DNA of 64,000 nucleotides from Onthophagus taurus (lineage: Eukaryota; Arthropoda; Insecta; Coleoptera; Scarabaeidae): NCBI RefSeq assembly GCF_036711975.1, contig NC_091971.1, positions 2,611,501 to 2,675,500 on the forward strand, in the 5' to 3' direction. Positions 44,342 through 55,265 of the stretch are shown here, piece after piece. The notes beneath the pieces were generated by a model. The model did not search any database, was not told the origin of the DNA, and saw nothing but the letters and a program-made list of their open reading frames with translations. Numbering within the stretch: position 1 is the first letter of the stretch; the number at the start of each line of letters is the position of its first letter. The position numbers and the translations under genes were made by a program.

Positions 44342-47300
44342 ATGGATATAACAGTAGACAAATTAGATTTGCATGTAGTGAAGCTTGATTTAGCTAAAGG
44401 AATTAAAGAATGTTCGGAGCGGGGGTTAATACATTCTGTGAAATGGTTGTCCGAACTCAATTTTTCTTTATCTTATATAAAACTACCATCGGAAGATTAC
44501 AATCAAATTTCTAACGTTTACGACGACGAATACGATGTTTACGCTATGGCTAAATCTTATTTAGATTTAAAAGAATACGATCGATGTGCTCATTATACCA
44601 AAAATTGTGTTAATTTAAGAACAAGATTTTTACATTTTTATTCTAGGTGAATTCGTTAAAATTAGGCATAAACACCAATTATATTTGTTTAATTTTAGAT
44701 ATTTATCGATTGAAAAAAAGAAATTAGATAATATGACCGATTCTCATTGTCCACCGGATCCGATGAATAATGCAGCATTAAAAAATTTATGTGCAGATTT
44801 AAAAGCGGATTATTATGACAAGAAGATGGATGGTTATTGTTTGTATTTATATGGGGTTGTGTTAAAACGTCTTGAAGTAACTAACACAGCTATCGATGTT
44901 TTTAATGAAGCTGTAAATGCAACTCCAATTTTATGGAGTGCTTGGCAAGAATTAGCTCAAATGATACCAAATAAAAATAAATTAATGTCAATGACTTTTG
45001 CGAACCATTGGATGAAACCTTTTTTTCTTGCTTTCGCTTATTTAGAACATTTGTGTAATGATGAGAGTTTAGAAATTTATTGTAACTTGCATGATCAAGG
45101 TTTTCATAAAAGTTCGTTTTTGATGGCACAAACTGCCATTGTACATCATAATAGAAGAGGTTAACTTTAAAATAGGAAAAATTCAAGAATCATCATGTTA
45201 AAAATCGACGATTTTTTTTAATTAATGTGAAATGATCCAAAAAAACATGTTATAAATAAAAGGAAATCGCGGAAAAGTGTCGAACATATCGAAAAATCAC
45301 ATTAATGTTTCGATGTGACGTCACAATCAATGTTAACTATACATTTTCCTATTAAACCTTACCTACAAATTGTTTATTTTATAGTCACACAAAAAATCAA
45401 TCTGATAAACTTAAAAGTAAAGTTATTTTAATAAAGATTTGATATCAAAAATATGTCAACTTTCTGTACTTTCAACTGGTCGTTTATTAAAATATATTTA
45501 TCTGACTAGTTTCAACTTAAAAGCCATCTTCAGAGATAACAATCGAATAATTCAAGAAAATAAACTTTTCTTTCACTTTTTATATTGTAAAACGTTTGCC
45601 AAAATTTCAATTTTAGAATTAAATAATTCTGGAGTTAAATTTATCAAACTTTATAATGTTATTTTCTTGAATTATTCGACTTTTATCACTGAAGATTGCT
45701 TTTAAGCTGAAACTAGTCAGATAAATATATTTTAATAAACGACCAGTTCAAAGTACAGAAAGTTAAGAAATTAACGATATTACTGGTAGAATGGATTACG
45801 AATTTAACTTTAATCAGATAAGGTTATTTTCACTTAACACGTATATTTACGGATGAAACACCCTTGTTTTTCTTAGGTTTTCGATGCATAACGACCGACT
45901 ACCTGTCATTAGATAGACTGTTTGTCAATAGACTCTGTGTTAATACTAGAACTAGCATTAGACCGAAAACTACAAACAGTCGGATTTAGTCGCACCTCTC
46001 TAATGACGGCTGAACCCGAATGATTCTGGTTCTAGGTTTAGTGTTAGTTCTACTTTTCTTTCAATAAAAATATACCACAAGTTAACGCTAAATACATTTA
46101 AAACTAGAAGTAACACTACACCTTGAACTAGAAATATTCGGGTTTAGCCCCACGTCTCTCAAGAGGGCTAAACTCGAATTTTTCTAGTTCTAGTTTTAGT
46201 GCAATAAAATTATGCAACATAGTGATATCTTATGCCAACTAGCGCCAACTAACATTAAATCTAGAATTAGAAAGTATTGGGGTCGATTTTTAAGCAACAT
46301 GATGATTCTTGAATTATACCTTAAAATATAAAAAAAAATTCTAGATTTTTAATAAATTTGTTTTAGAGTTAGAAAAATCGATAGAAGCATTTAAAGAATT
46401 AATAAAAGATGATCCTTATCGTTTAGATAATTTAGACACTTACTCAAATTTGCTTTATGTAAGAGAATTAAAAAGCGATTTAGCTTATTTGGCACACACA
46501 GCAGTGGCCATTGATAAATATCGCGTTGAAACTTGTTGTATTATCGGAAATTATTATAGTATTCGTTCAGATCATCCAAAAGCAGTTTTGTACTTTCAAA
46601 GGGCTTTAAAATTAAACCCACAATATTTATCAGCTTGGACTCTAATGGGGCACGAATACATGGAAATGAAAAATACCAACGCAGCGATTCAATGTTATAG
46701 GCACGCCATTGAAATTAATAAACGAGATTATCGTGCTTGGTACGGTTTAGGACAAACTTATGAAATATTAAAAATGCCTTATTATTGTATGTATTACTAT
46801 AAACAAGCCCAACATTTACGACCGGTTGATAGCCGAATGTTGGTGGCTTTAGGAGAGACATACGAAAAATTAGACAAAATTGAATATGCCCTAAAATGTT
46901 ATTATAAAGCATGCAACCTTGGTGATATCGAAGGAATGGCTTTAGTTAAATTGGCTAAGTTATATGTAAAGTTGAATCATCAAGTAAATGCTGCTGCAGC
47001 TTATGCTGAATTTGTGGGTAAAATCGAATTGAAAAACTCAATGACTTATGAAGACCAAGGCGAATTTTGTATGGCCCTCCAATTTTTGGCACATTACCAC
47101 ATGAACAAAGGAGAATATGATGAAGCTCAAATGTATGCAAATAAATTGTTAGAAATCGATCAAGTAAGTCATATCTTCTTGAATGTTTGAATTTATTAAA
47201 TATTTTTGTTTTAGACGAAAGAAAATGGTAGAGCTTTATTAAAAACTATAGCTGCTAAAAGAGGTGAACAAGAATCAGAATTAATGCCCATGGATGAAAC

Positions 47301-47367
47301 CGGTAATATTTCCAATATGAATATGACAAACATCTCAAATGTCGAGATGGTGTTTTCACCTCAATAG
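44342..47367 (+). CDS. CDC23: Anaphase-promoting complex subunit CDC23 (APC8)
   Basis: A TPR scaffold subunit of the anaphase-promoting complex/cyclosome, the nuclear E3 ubiquitin ligase that drives anaphase and mitotic exit. Four exons (44342-44646, 44699-45159, 46367-47163, 47215-47367) join in phase to 571 residues, close to the usual about 590. The N-terminal part (KECSERGLIHSVKWLSEL) is family-typical. From about residue 260 come consecutive TPR helices, for example AVLYFQRALKLNPQYLSAWT, AAIQCYRHAIEINKRDYRAW and YYCMYYYKQAQHLRPVD, with the TPR W/G/Y-A-P spacing. Intron 2 (1.2 kb) contains a foldback element and hairpin units; the other two introns are about 50 bp. Confidence 0.97.
45458..45764. 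mobile_element. 307 bp foldback element in CDC23 intron 2
   Basis: Arms of about 105 bp (45458-45562 and 45660-45764) are inverted copies with scattered mismatches. Both contain GGTCGTTTATTAAAATATAT, TTATCTGACTAGTTTCA and TCGAATAATTCAAGAAAATA. The core is about 100 bp of AT-rich sequence. There is no coding capacity. Confidence 0.85.
45930..46290. repeat. Hairpin-repeat units (copy F) in CDC23 intron 2
   Basis: Two diverged foldback units at about 45945-46055 and 46100-46200 carry GTCGGATTTAGTCG / GGCTGAACCCGAATG and ATTCGGGTTTAGCC / GGCTAAACTCGAA. A half unit follows at about 46250-46285. They are the most diverged copies apart from copy D. Confidence 0.7.
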
Positions 47368-47715
47368 CTTAAAAATTTAAGAATGTTTAATTTTATATTA
47401 TAGATGAATAAATTTATTTTTTTGTATTATGATTATTGCATATTTTATTTTAAATATTAAGAATTACATTTTTTTTTTTTGATAAACTTAAAACTTACAG
47501 GATGAAATGAACACATGATATGCAATAAAAATGGTTTAAAAATTAAATGAAAAAAATTAAAAATTACAACTTAAAACCTAAAACAAAAAAATGATTTGAT
47601 TTTTTTTCTTTCAAATGGTGCGTTTTAAATAATTGGCATACATCCTGCACCGTGCTTATATCAAATAACATCCATAACAAAAAAATCTACATTCACAATC
47701 ACTTTCACACCATTT

Positions 47716-48040
47716 CTACTTTTCCGTACTATCAACCCCAGCTTGAGTCATTAAATCACCGATATTCTTTTCTAAATCATCGATTCGATTCCCCATCTCA
47801 TCAATCCTAGAAAGAATCTGCTCCGACATGTTTTGGAATTTATCTTGTATCGTTTGTAATAAACTCTGAACCTAGTACAAAGAAAAAATTGGAATAAAAA
47901 TTTTTTTTGAGGTTATGTTCGATACTTCATTATTGTTTGCTTACATATTGAGTTAATTCTTGTACGTTTTTAGGATCATTTGGATTGGCCGTTGTGTAGT
48001 TATCGCTGTCGTTGTTCATCTCTACCTTATCATCTACCAT
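47716..48040 (-). CDS. HSBP1: Heat shock factor-binding protein 1
   Basis: A small nuclear/cytoplasmic coiled-coil protein that binds trimeric HSF1 and damps the heat-shock response. Related proteins also act on WASH-complex assembly. Two exons, 48040-47945 and 47871-47716, give 83 residues (human 76). Nearly all of exon 2 is a heptad-repeat coiled coil ([15 protein letters not shown], then [20 protein letters not shown]), the signature block of the family. Its 3' end converges on CDC23 (stop codons about 350 bp apart) and its 5' end faces TMEM267. Confidence 0.96.
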
Positions 48041-48386
48041 AATGGTTAAAGAAAATAAAATAATAAAAGCCCCCGGACGTGATTTTTGAGGAGGAGGTAA
48101 AAAAATGTCAGATTGACAGATGCGCAGAAGTTGTTAGATCGGTAAATGGTTCCAAACGGCACCAAGGTACTAAAAATGAGCGTGTGGGAGTCAATTAATC
48201 GATTAAATTACGCATTACATTTTATATTTAATCGTAGATTTAGATAAATATTACAAAAACAACAAAGAAAATACACAATAAAATTATTTATAAAACTTAT
48301 ACAACCCATATATCACCAAATCGCAATCTACTTTAACGACACGTCAAAAACATCTGTTTATATGAAATAGATAACATGTGTGCAAA
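48041..48386. promoter_or_regulatory. Shared upstream region of HSBP1 (-) and TMEM267 (+)
   Basis: 346 bp lie between the divergent starts, with a GC-richer HSBP1-side portion (48068-48185). With so little space, a single bidirectional promoter is likely. No heat-shock element array was noticed. Confidence 0.45.
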
Positions 48387-49081
48387 ATGAGTTTGTTTTC
48401 AAAATTATTAACGAGTTTTTCACGATCTCCAATTTATAAAAACATTTATTTGAGTTCTTTGGTGGTTTTAGTATCAATTTTTGGAGATGTCTTGGCTGAA
48501 CAATCACAAAAGGAGCTTCACAAAGCCTTTTTCGATAACGCAACCCATGCTGTTGTTGGAGGATTGTCTTGGCTCATAGTTTGTGTGAATCAAAGAAGCA
48601 GAAGTTCATTTTATACATTATTAGAAGTCGTTGTTTGTACTTGTATTGCATCATTAATCGATGTAGACCATTTCATTGTTGCTAAATCATTTAATTTAAA
48701 AGTAAGTTTGGAGGATATTTGTGATTTAGTTGTCTTAATTGGTTATGTTGGTTTTAGAATGCAACGAATTTGGATAAACGACCTTTTCTTCATTGCTCAA
48801 GCATTCCGATTGTTCTAACTGCCTATTTATTGTTGCTTTCTTATTATTTCAAGGATCAAAATTTGCAGAGGGCCGCTTTTGTTATATCAACAGCTTTTTT
48901 TTCTCATCATACAAGAGATGCTACAAGGAGAGGGTATTGGTTTTATCCTTTTGGTCATACTGCACCCATTCCTTATTTTATTTATTTAATTTTAACTATA
49001 TTTATTCCATATTTGACTTATGAAGTAATTAAGGTTATGAATTTGGGGAAAAGCAATGATTTTTTAATTGTTGATGTATAA
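48387..49081 (+). CDS. TMEM267: Transmembrane protein 267 homologue
   Basis: A multi-pass membrane protein of unknown function, conserved in animals. Two exons, 48387-48701 and 48758-49081, joined by a 56 bp intron, give 212 residues (human about 215). Hydrophobic segments occur near residues 22-37, 52-66, 74-90 and 125-136, with one near the C-terminus (residues 182-198). The motifs LIDVDHFIVAKS, FFSHHTRDATRRGYWFYPFG and the N-terminal THAVVGGLSW are family-typical; the His/Asp pattern recalls membrane metal-dependent hydrolases, but activity is unproven. The ATG was chosen because the ATG at 48376 is out of frame and closes after four codons. Confidence 0.9.
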
Positions 49082-49134
49082 CTTTTTTATAAATAAATGA
49101 TTAATTAGTCTATTTATTTTTTAAATTTTGTTAG

Positions 49135-49383
49135 TTAAGTAAATCCGTCAATAGATGGGGTTATGAAGTTAGATTGAGAAATGTTTAGTACAGAACTGCA
49201 CCAATTTTGCAGTTTCTCTAAAACTTTAATTTTATTGGTTAGAGAAAGCTCCAATGACTCAATCTCCACCAAAATATTGAACGTTTCCATTTTTAGACTC
49301 CAAGGTGTCCATAACAAACACTCAATTTGTGGTATTCCGTTTACAATAATTCGAAATAAAATACTCTTCCATATCGAAATAAC
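49135..49383 (-). CDS. Possible small exon or gene, unrecognised
   Basis: The minus-strand frame is open from exactly after an acceptor-like sequence (ACTATTTTTAG, ending at 49384) to TAA at 49137-49135, 82 codons. The first in-frame ATG is at 49287, giving 51 residues. From there the sequence looks protein-like, with a heptad pattern (ILVEIESLELSLTNKIKVL). A minus-strand AATAAA lies just beyond, near 49110. If real, upstream exons would overlap RBM18 on the other strand. I do not recognise it, and chance is a serious alternative. Confidence 0.3.
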   Translation of the reverse strand, partial: VISIWKSILFRIIVNGIPQIECLLWTPWSLKMETFNILVEIESLELSLTNKIKVLEKLQNWCSSVLNISQSNFITPSIDGFT

Positions 49384-49397
49384 CTAAAAATAGTGAA

Positions 49398-50178
49398 ATG
49401 ACAACTAAACAAGAAGTAAGGCACCACAAAATATGATTACTCTTAAATAAACTTTGCTTTTTTAAGGAAAAAGTAGTAACATCAAGTCAAGATGATAAAC
49501 GGCTGTGGATAGGTAACTTGGACCAGAGAATAAGTGAGTAAGTAAAACTATCTTGAGTGTATTAAATAAAACTTATGCGGATTTTTCTTTTTACTGGTAT
49601 CAACTTTTAAAATTGCTGCAAAAACATGGTGAAATCGAAAAGTTTGATCTTCTATTCCACCGTTCGGGTCCACTTGCTGGCCAACCTAGAGGATACGCAT
49701 TTGTCACCTACGTAAATAAAAGCGATGCTCAAACTGCCATTACAAACTTGCATAACGTAGCCGTTGGTTTAAAGAAGATTATTGTTACTTGGGCTAACAG
49801 TGTGAATACGGTAAATAACATCAATTTCAAATTATTTAATAAAGTTTTGATAATAAATTACAATTTAAGGATGATATGGATAAACCGAAAGTTGATTTAA
49901 ATATCCCAGCTTTAGCTATGTCTAAACCGGAAAAGAAAACTGATCGTCAAACACAAATCCAAGCGATTGAGGCTAAATTAAAATTGATGGAACACTCCCA
50001 AAACAGCGAATTAGTCATAAATAAGACTGTAGCAACAGAATCTCCTGTAATATCTCAATTTCAACAGAACAAACAGCAACCTATCACCACCTCTTCTAAT
50101 AATATAAAGTACAAGAACAATTTTAAGCGACATGAAAGGAACCACAAGCCTTATAATCGGCATAAAACAAAGAGATAA
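49398..50178 (+). CDS. RBM18: Probable RNA-binding protein 18 (single RRM)
   Basis: Four exons, 49398-49415, 49467-49537, 49597-49810 and 49870-50178, give 203 residues (human 190). One RRM fills the N-terminal half: RNP2 LWIGNL at about residues 19-24 and RNP1 RGYAFVTY at about 61-68, with FHRSGPLAGQPRG between them as in RBM18. The C-terminal part carries the conserved IQAIEAKLKLME helix and a basic tail. Joining exon 2 to exon 3 (SE to YQLLKLLQKHG, exactly as in the family) needs a 3' splice site that ends in TG, not AG; no AG lies at the required place. RNA target and function are unknown. Confidence 0.92.
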
Positions 50179-50508
50179 TCAGAAATCATTTTAAATTAAA
50201 GATTTATCAAAGTTTTTACCTCCAACAGTGTTCTCATCCTTGTGAAGTATTTATTTATTTTATTCTGTAGCTGATTAGATATAAATATAAACAAAAAAAT
50301 CTACTTTTTGATGAAATATGAACAACTTCGATAATAAATATTTTTGAACTCATTTTTGAGGTTATTTTGCCGCCATCTATGTATTAAAATTGTGATTAAA
50401 ATTTTGAGACGCCCTCTATACAACAAATCTCAACATTGACAGTTTAGAATTAATTTTTAGGTTATGTTTCTAATTTAAGCCAAGTTTCATTAAAAAAATC
50501 GAAATAAA

Positions 50509-51122
50509 ATGCCGTTTATGAAAGGTAGAGCTCCTATTCGTAGGACTATGCAATATTTAGAAGCCGGTAAATTAGTTTTGAAGGATCAAATTAAGATATT
50601 TACCGTTAATTATAACACCGCTGGGGAGCACCATCAAGGGACGAAGTAATAATTTAATAAGATGATTTAATACAAATTTGTTATAAATGTATTTTTTTTC
50701 TGTTTAGAGACTTCGTGTTTTGGTACTTGCCACAACTCCAATATAAAAATCCCAATGTACAAATATGTACTTTTAAGAATAAAACGCCTTCGCCATTTAT
50801 ACGATGTTTTTATGGTAATTGTTTTTGCTGTTTTAATTTAGTTTAAAAAGGTGATGTTTTAGAAAGTGGACAAGAAATGTTGATTGACGTGCATGGTAAA
50901 ACCAAAGAGGAGATTGTTAGTCATTTACTTAAGGTTGTTGGAAAAACGACGGAAGTTTTAGCAGCTGAATTAATAGCTCGAGAGAAAAAGGATAATCCAG
51001 CCAACTTTGGGGTCATGTGCGAACGATCTTGTATTTGCCAAATTCCTGGTCAAGTACCATGTCCTGGAGTATGTCCATTACCCAATCAAATGAGAGGAAA
51101 ATATAAATTTGCTGTAGATTAA
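50509..51122 (+). CDS. mRpS25: Mitochondrial ribosomal protein S25
   Basis: A small-subunit protein of the mitochondrial ribosome. Three exons (50509-50645, 50708-50814, 50863-51122) join in phase to 167 residues, as in Drosophila. [43 protein letters not shown] and [10 protein letters not shown] are diagnostic, and the C-terminal NPANFG ... [17 protein letters not shown] holds four cysteines arranged for metal binding. For exon 3 the acceptor at 50862 is used; the one at 50841 would hit a stop immediately. Introns are 62 and 48 bp. Confidence 0.96.
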
Positions 51123-51832
51123 TTTGAATTAATTAGATTATTTTAGAAAGTATAGATCATTTTTGTATTGGTTTAAGTTATATATATAAAAATCATTCAA
51201 AATCAAATCAAAAATTTTTTTTTACCAACGTGGTGTATATTTGGTTGCATAAGCGCATAATATTTTTAATTTAAAACATGTAAATCAATATTAACAAATT
51301 TCTTTACTAAATTAAAAATATTCTTAATTAATTGTGAAGAAAAAATAATTATTACAAAGCCTAAAAGTTCATTAAACTCACTAATTATTTGTTTACAATC
51401 TAGGAGAAGGTCAATTTTATTGTATCCCCCACTTTGTTTGTCAAATTACATCAAACTTGAATAAATTTAATCGCGTGTTTCGAAAATTGATAATAAAATG
51501 ATGCAACAATTTCATCTCTTTTTAAACAATTAATTATTATATTAATACAATAATTTTAAATCAATAAAATTTAAATGGTTATTTCTTAAAGTGAAGTTTA
51601 TCTTTTAAATGAACATTTTTTTAACTATTTTATGGAAATAAAATGATACCGATGACCTCTTTAAATTGACTAGACGAGTATACACGTGATGGTCTTTAAT
51701 ATATTTATCGAATTCAGAAAATCAACTCAAAGCTGGATCTTTCACAATTTTTGTGAACGCGTCACAAATGAACGAATGTGTATTTAAGTAAGACACTTAT
51801 CGTGTTACTCTAATATTTTTGTTACGATCGTC
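51123..51832. other. Intergenic, nothing recognised
   Basis: 710 bp of AT-rich sequence between mRpS25 and the cytochrome b5-like gene. It presumably holds the mRpS25 3' end and the promoter of the next gene; no specific signal was recognised. Confidence 0.35.
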
Positions 51833-52267
51833 ATGGAGTTAATATCTGAAGTGTTTGAACCGTTTCAATTTTGGAATAATACGATTCCCGCGGGAAGAAT
51901 TCCTCGGGAAGGTGGTGGACGAAAGAAAATTTTTACACTGAAAGAAGTTGCTAGTCACGATGATATTGATGATTGTTGGGTGATAATTTACGATCGGGTA
52001 TATGATTTAACCGATTTTATAATGGAGGTAATTAAATTAATTATAAAAAATTAATATTATTAATAAAATCAATTTTCTTAGCATCCTGGTGGATGGGAAG
52101 TATTGATTGAGAACGCCGGAAAAGACGCTACGATTGCGTTTAGAGGAACTGGACATAGTAAATCTGCCGTGGAAATGCTTGAAAAATATTATATTGGAGA
52201 TTTACCTATTTCTGAAAGGATATTTAGGACGGTTAATGGATTTAAGTTGTCGGATATCCCCGAGTGA
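51833..52267 (+). CDS. Cytochrome b5-like heme protein, copy A
   Basis: A small electron-transfer heme domain. Exons 51833-52027 and 52082-52267 give 126 residues. The core reads [20 protein letters not shown], then VYDLTDF, HPGG and the second heme segment RGTGHS. The axial ligands would be H66 and H90, 24 apart as in cytochrome b5. There is no signal peptide, and no C-terminal membrane anchor follows (the protein ends FKLSDIPE), so a soluble protein is expected, unlike microsomal b5. The intron falls in phase 0 exactly before the H of HPGG, the same as in copy B. Confidence 0.93.
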
Positions 52268-54071
52268 TGATTTATTCGTTCGAAATTATTTTTTTATCCT
52301 ATTTATTTCTATAAATTGTGTAAACGATAATTTTATTTGGGTATAAGAACAGTATTAATAAACACGTTTTTAAGAAATCATCATTGTTTAATTTAATACA
52401 TTAATACCCTATTAATTTTCCACATAAATTTCTTAAATTGCGAATCTAAAAATATTTTATTATCTCTGGACAACGCCCGACTTTTATTGCAACATTTAAA
52501 AAAATTGGGAAGCATAAACATTCGAAAATAAAATCTTTCGCAATAGAGACAACAAAAAAGTTTCATTTCATTCAATTATATTGTAAATTTAAAGGTTTAA
52601 CCGGATGTAGATAAACGTTTAATTATCATCTTTTTCTGTTAATTTAGCATTTCTAAATAATTCCTCTCTCTCTTTGATATTAATGTTATTATCTTTATTA
52701 AATTAAATCTTTTAAATACGTGTTAACTTATACGGCTTTGTTAAAGCCGCATTTTTTTCATATTTGGACGTTTCTATAATCGCAGCTCAAAACGCCAATT
52801 AAGTAACCCGAATATGATCTCCAAAAGAATAGATTTAGATTTAACCAGTTTTAACATATGGGACTAAAACATTCACTGTTTAAAACTGCAAATAAACTCT
52901 TCCTTCTACATTAGAAGTATTTGAACTTTTCCATGCTCCAAATTTTTTGAGCAATATTACTGAACCTAAAAACTTTTCGTCCTAGTCAGAGTAGGTGATT
53001 TGATCTGGGGTTTCCAGGATTGAGTTTATCTACTTTTAGTTCCCATAAACCATATTTTAGTAAAAAAAGTCATCTTTCATCTAATAGTGTTCTTCCCACA
53101 GAATCCTAAGACTTGCAGCTACCTCCAATTAACTTATCAAAATTTAGAAGCCTAGAATCAAAAGACTCAAGATAAATGAACTGATAAAAGATCCAAATCG
53201 GAAGATATTTCCACGTAATTTGCTAAGATAATTTAGTCTCTCATTCCTACTTATTTTGAAAACAATTATCTGTTTTTGGTTATGTTTGGTATTTAAAAAA
53301 GTTTTTATCAATTTTAACATATCTTCTAAGAAATCAAAATTTGTATAACAAACGCAAAAAAAATTTGTAAAGAATATAATAAATATGAAATTTCCCTTAA
53401 AAATGAATTAATTGCTTATAAAAGTTGCTATCAATATGAGCATTTTTGAGCCAGGGAGTTGAGTATGGATAAAAGATATTATCTTCATTCAAAACAGAAA
53501 CATATAGACTGAAATAAAGTTCAATTTTACAAGTACAACAATAATATCGACATCGTAAAGATAATTTGCACAGGTTTTCTTCAATATTTTTAAGTTAACT
53601 GAAAAAATCTATTTTATTATAGTATCTGCGTCAATATTGGATTTACTTGCGTCAGAAATATGTTAGAATAAAACGTAAAATATTGTTCGGCCTCTTTGTC
53701 CATTTCTTAATACATATTTTGCAATAAAACAAGAATAGCTGAATAAAAATGCCTAGTAACGATGGATTACACGCTTAATATTTATGTTACCGCTTGATAA
53801 GAGTGTGGCATTGAACTTGAAACTCTTTTAGAGGTTGATTAGAACAGAAAATAATCTCAACTTTTTATTCTAACCTTTTATTTATTACTCAATTCGATGA
53901 ATTTATTACTCAACAATAAAAATAAAGTAAAAATAGGAATCTTTTCAGCAAATTGAATGTTGAGTAATCAACAATAATGTAAAAGATAAAGTAAAAGACG
54001 CAAATGGATTGAAAACAATGTCCTTTTTTAGAAATCAATAATATTTTTTGTCAGTTAAAAAATTGCTTAAT
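52268..54071. other. Intergenic between the two cytochrome b5-like genes
   Basis: 1.8 kb, AT-rich. AATAAA at about 52356 probably ends copy A. Nothing else was recognised; a short minus-strand frame near 52625-52690 (RNAKLTEKDD) has no start or partner exon. Confidence 0.4.
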
Positions 54072-54456
54072 TTATTTTTGGTATAGACGCTGATCTAATG
54101 GTAATTCCCCGATTAAGTATTCTTTTAACATCTGTTCTGCTAAATCTGAGTGTACAGCTCCCTGAAATGCAAAAGTTGCATCTCTACCTGCATGTTCCAT
54201 TAATAAATCTTCACCACCTGGATGCTAAAAAAATAATTAAATAGAAAACAACAACAACATTTTAATATTTGAAACATTTAATTTATTTAAAAAGCTTTAC
54301 CTGCTTTAAAAAATTGGTAACATCATAAACTTTATCACAAATAACCATCCAACAATCACCAGTTGATTCATGACAAGAAACTTCCTCTAAAGGAATCGTT
54401 TTTAATTTATTATCAACATCGCATACACATAATTTTGTATCGATATATTTATTCAT
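54072..54456 (-). CDS. Cytochrome b5-like heme protein, copy B
   Basis: Exons 54456-54301 and 54224-54072 give 102 residues, a bare heme-binding domain: PLEEVSCHESTGDCWMVICD, VYDVTNFLKQ, HPGGEDLLMEHAGRDATFAF and VHSDLAEQML. The axial ligands would be H53 and H77, with the usual 24-residue spacing. No membrane anchor. The intron is at the same place and phase as in copy A (just before HPGG), so the two are related, about 2 kb apart and convergent. The first in-frame ATG gives the start used here. Confidence 0.92.
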
Positions 54457-55265
54457 TATCAAAAGTTTACAGATATGGGTATAAAATGAAACAAAATTAC
54501 ATTTCAACTGCACAAAATATTTCCTTCACAGTATTAAAAGCCGGTAAAGGTAATATTGGATTAAAGGTATTAAATATCTTCCGGACAGAGACCATAAAGT
54601 ATCATTACTTATATATTACCAAGAAAAAATTAAATGTGGTTTTAATGAAATGATATGCATTTAAATCATGCAATATTAATTTAATATAATGCATTTTAAT
54701 TTTATAAATTCATAAAAAAATGTGATTTATTATAACTTAAATGTTATAAATCAAAAAACAGTTTTAAATAATAAAATTCCATATTTAACAATAAGTACAA
54801 TAAAAATATCAAATAATTACAATATGTTTTCTTAACCTATAACATGAAATTGACACTTCAAACGTCAAAGCACGTCAAAGTGACAACCCCTTTAAATTAA
54901 TTTTAAATATTATTCTAATTCAATTTATTCCATTTCTTTTTATGAAATAATAAAATCAATTTTTAATAATAAAACTCATACAATTTAAATTAAGAATAAT
55001 TTAAGTAAAATAAACATATTTTAAGCAATTTAATCTAATTACCAACCTTCAAAACACCAATACCTAGTAACCAATAAACTCAACAAGTAAACAAACTATA
55101 TAGTCAAAAAAACATGTTTAGCGATAAAAATGATAAGCGATAAGATTCGGGTTCGTAGCTCAATTCCATTTTGTCACTTCTAAATCTAACGGTGACTTAC
55201 AAGAAAACCCCGTTTTATTAATTAATTATAACCTAACATCTATGTTTTTAAATTGAACTTAAATA
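54457..55265. promoter_or_regulatory. Shared upstream region of cytochrome b5-like B (-) and the DUF229 gene (+)
   Basis: 809 bp of AT-rich sequence between divergent starts. A short block rich in GACGT-like words (CAAACGTCAAAGCACGTCAA at about 54859) is noticeable; similar words occur in the 15.0-16.9 kb element, so it may be transposon-derived rather than regulatory. Confidence 0.3.

Noticed and set aside
52625-52690. Minus-strand peptide RNAKLTEKDD resembling an exon end
   Set aside because: Only about 28 codons, no start, no clear acceptor and no partner exon.
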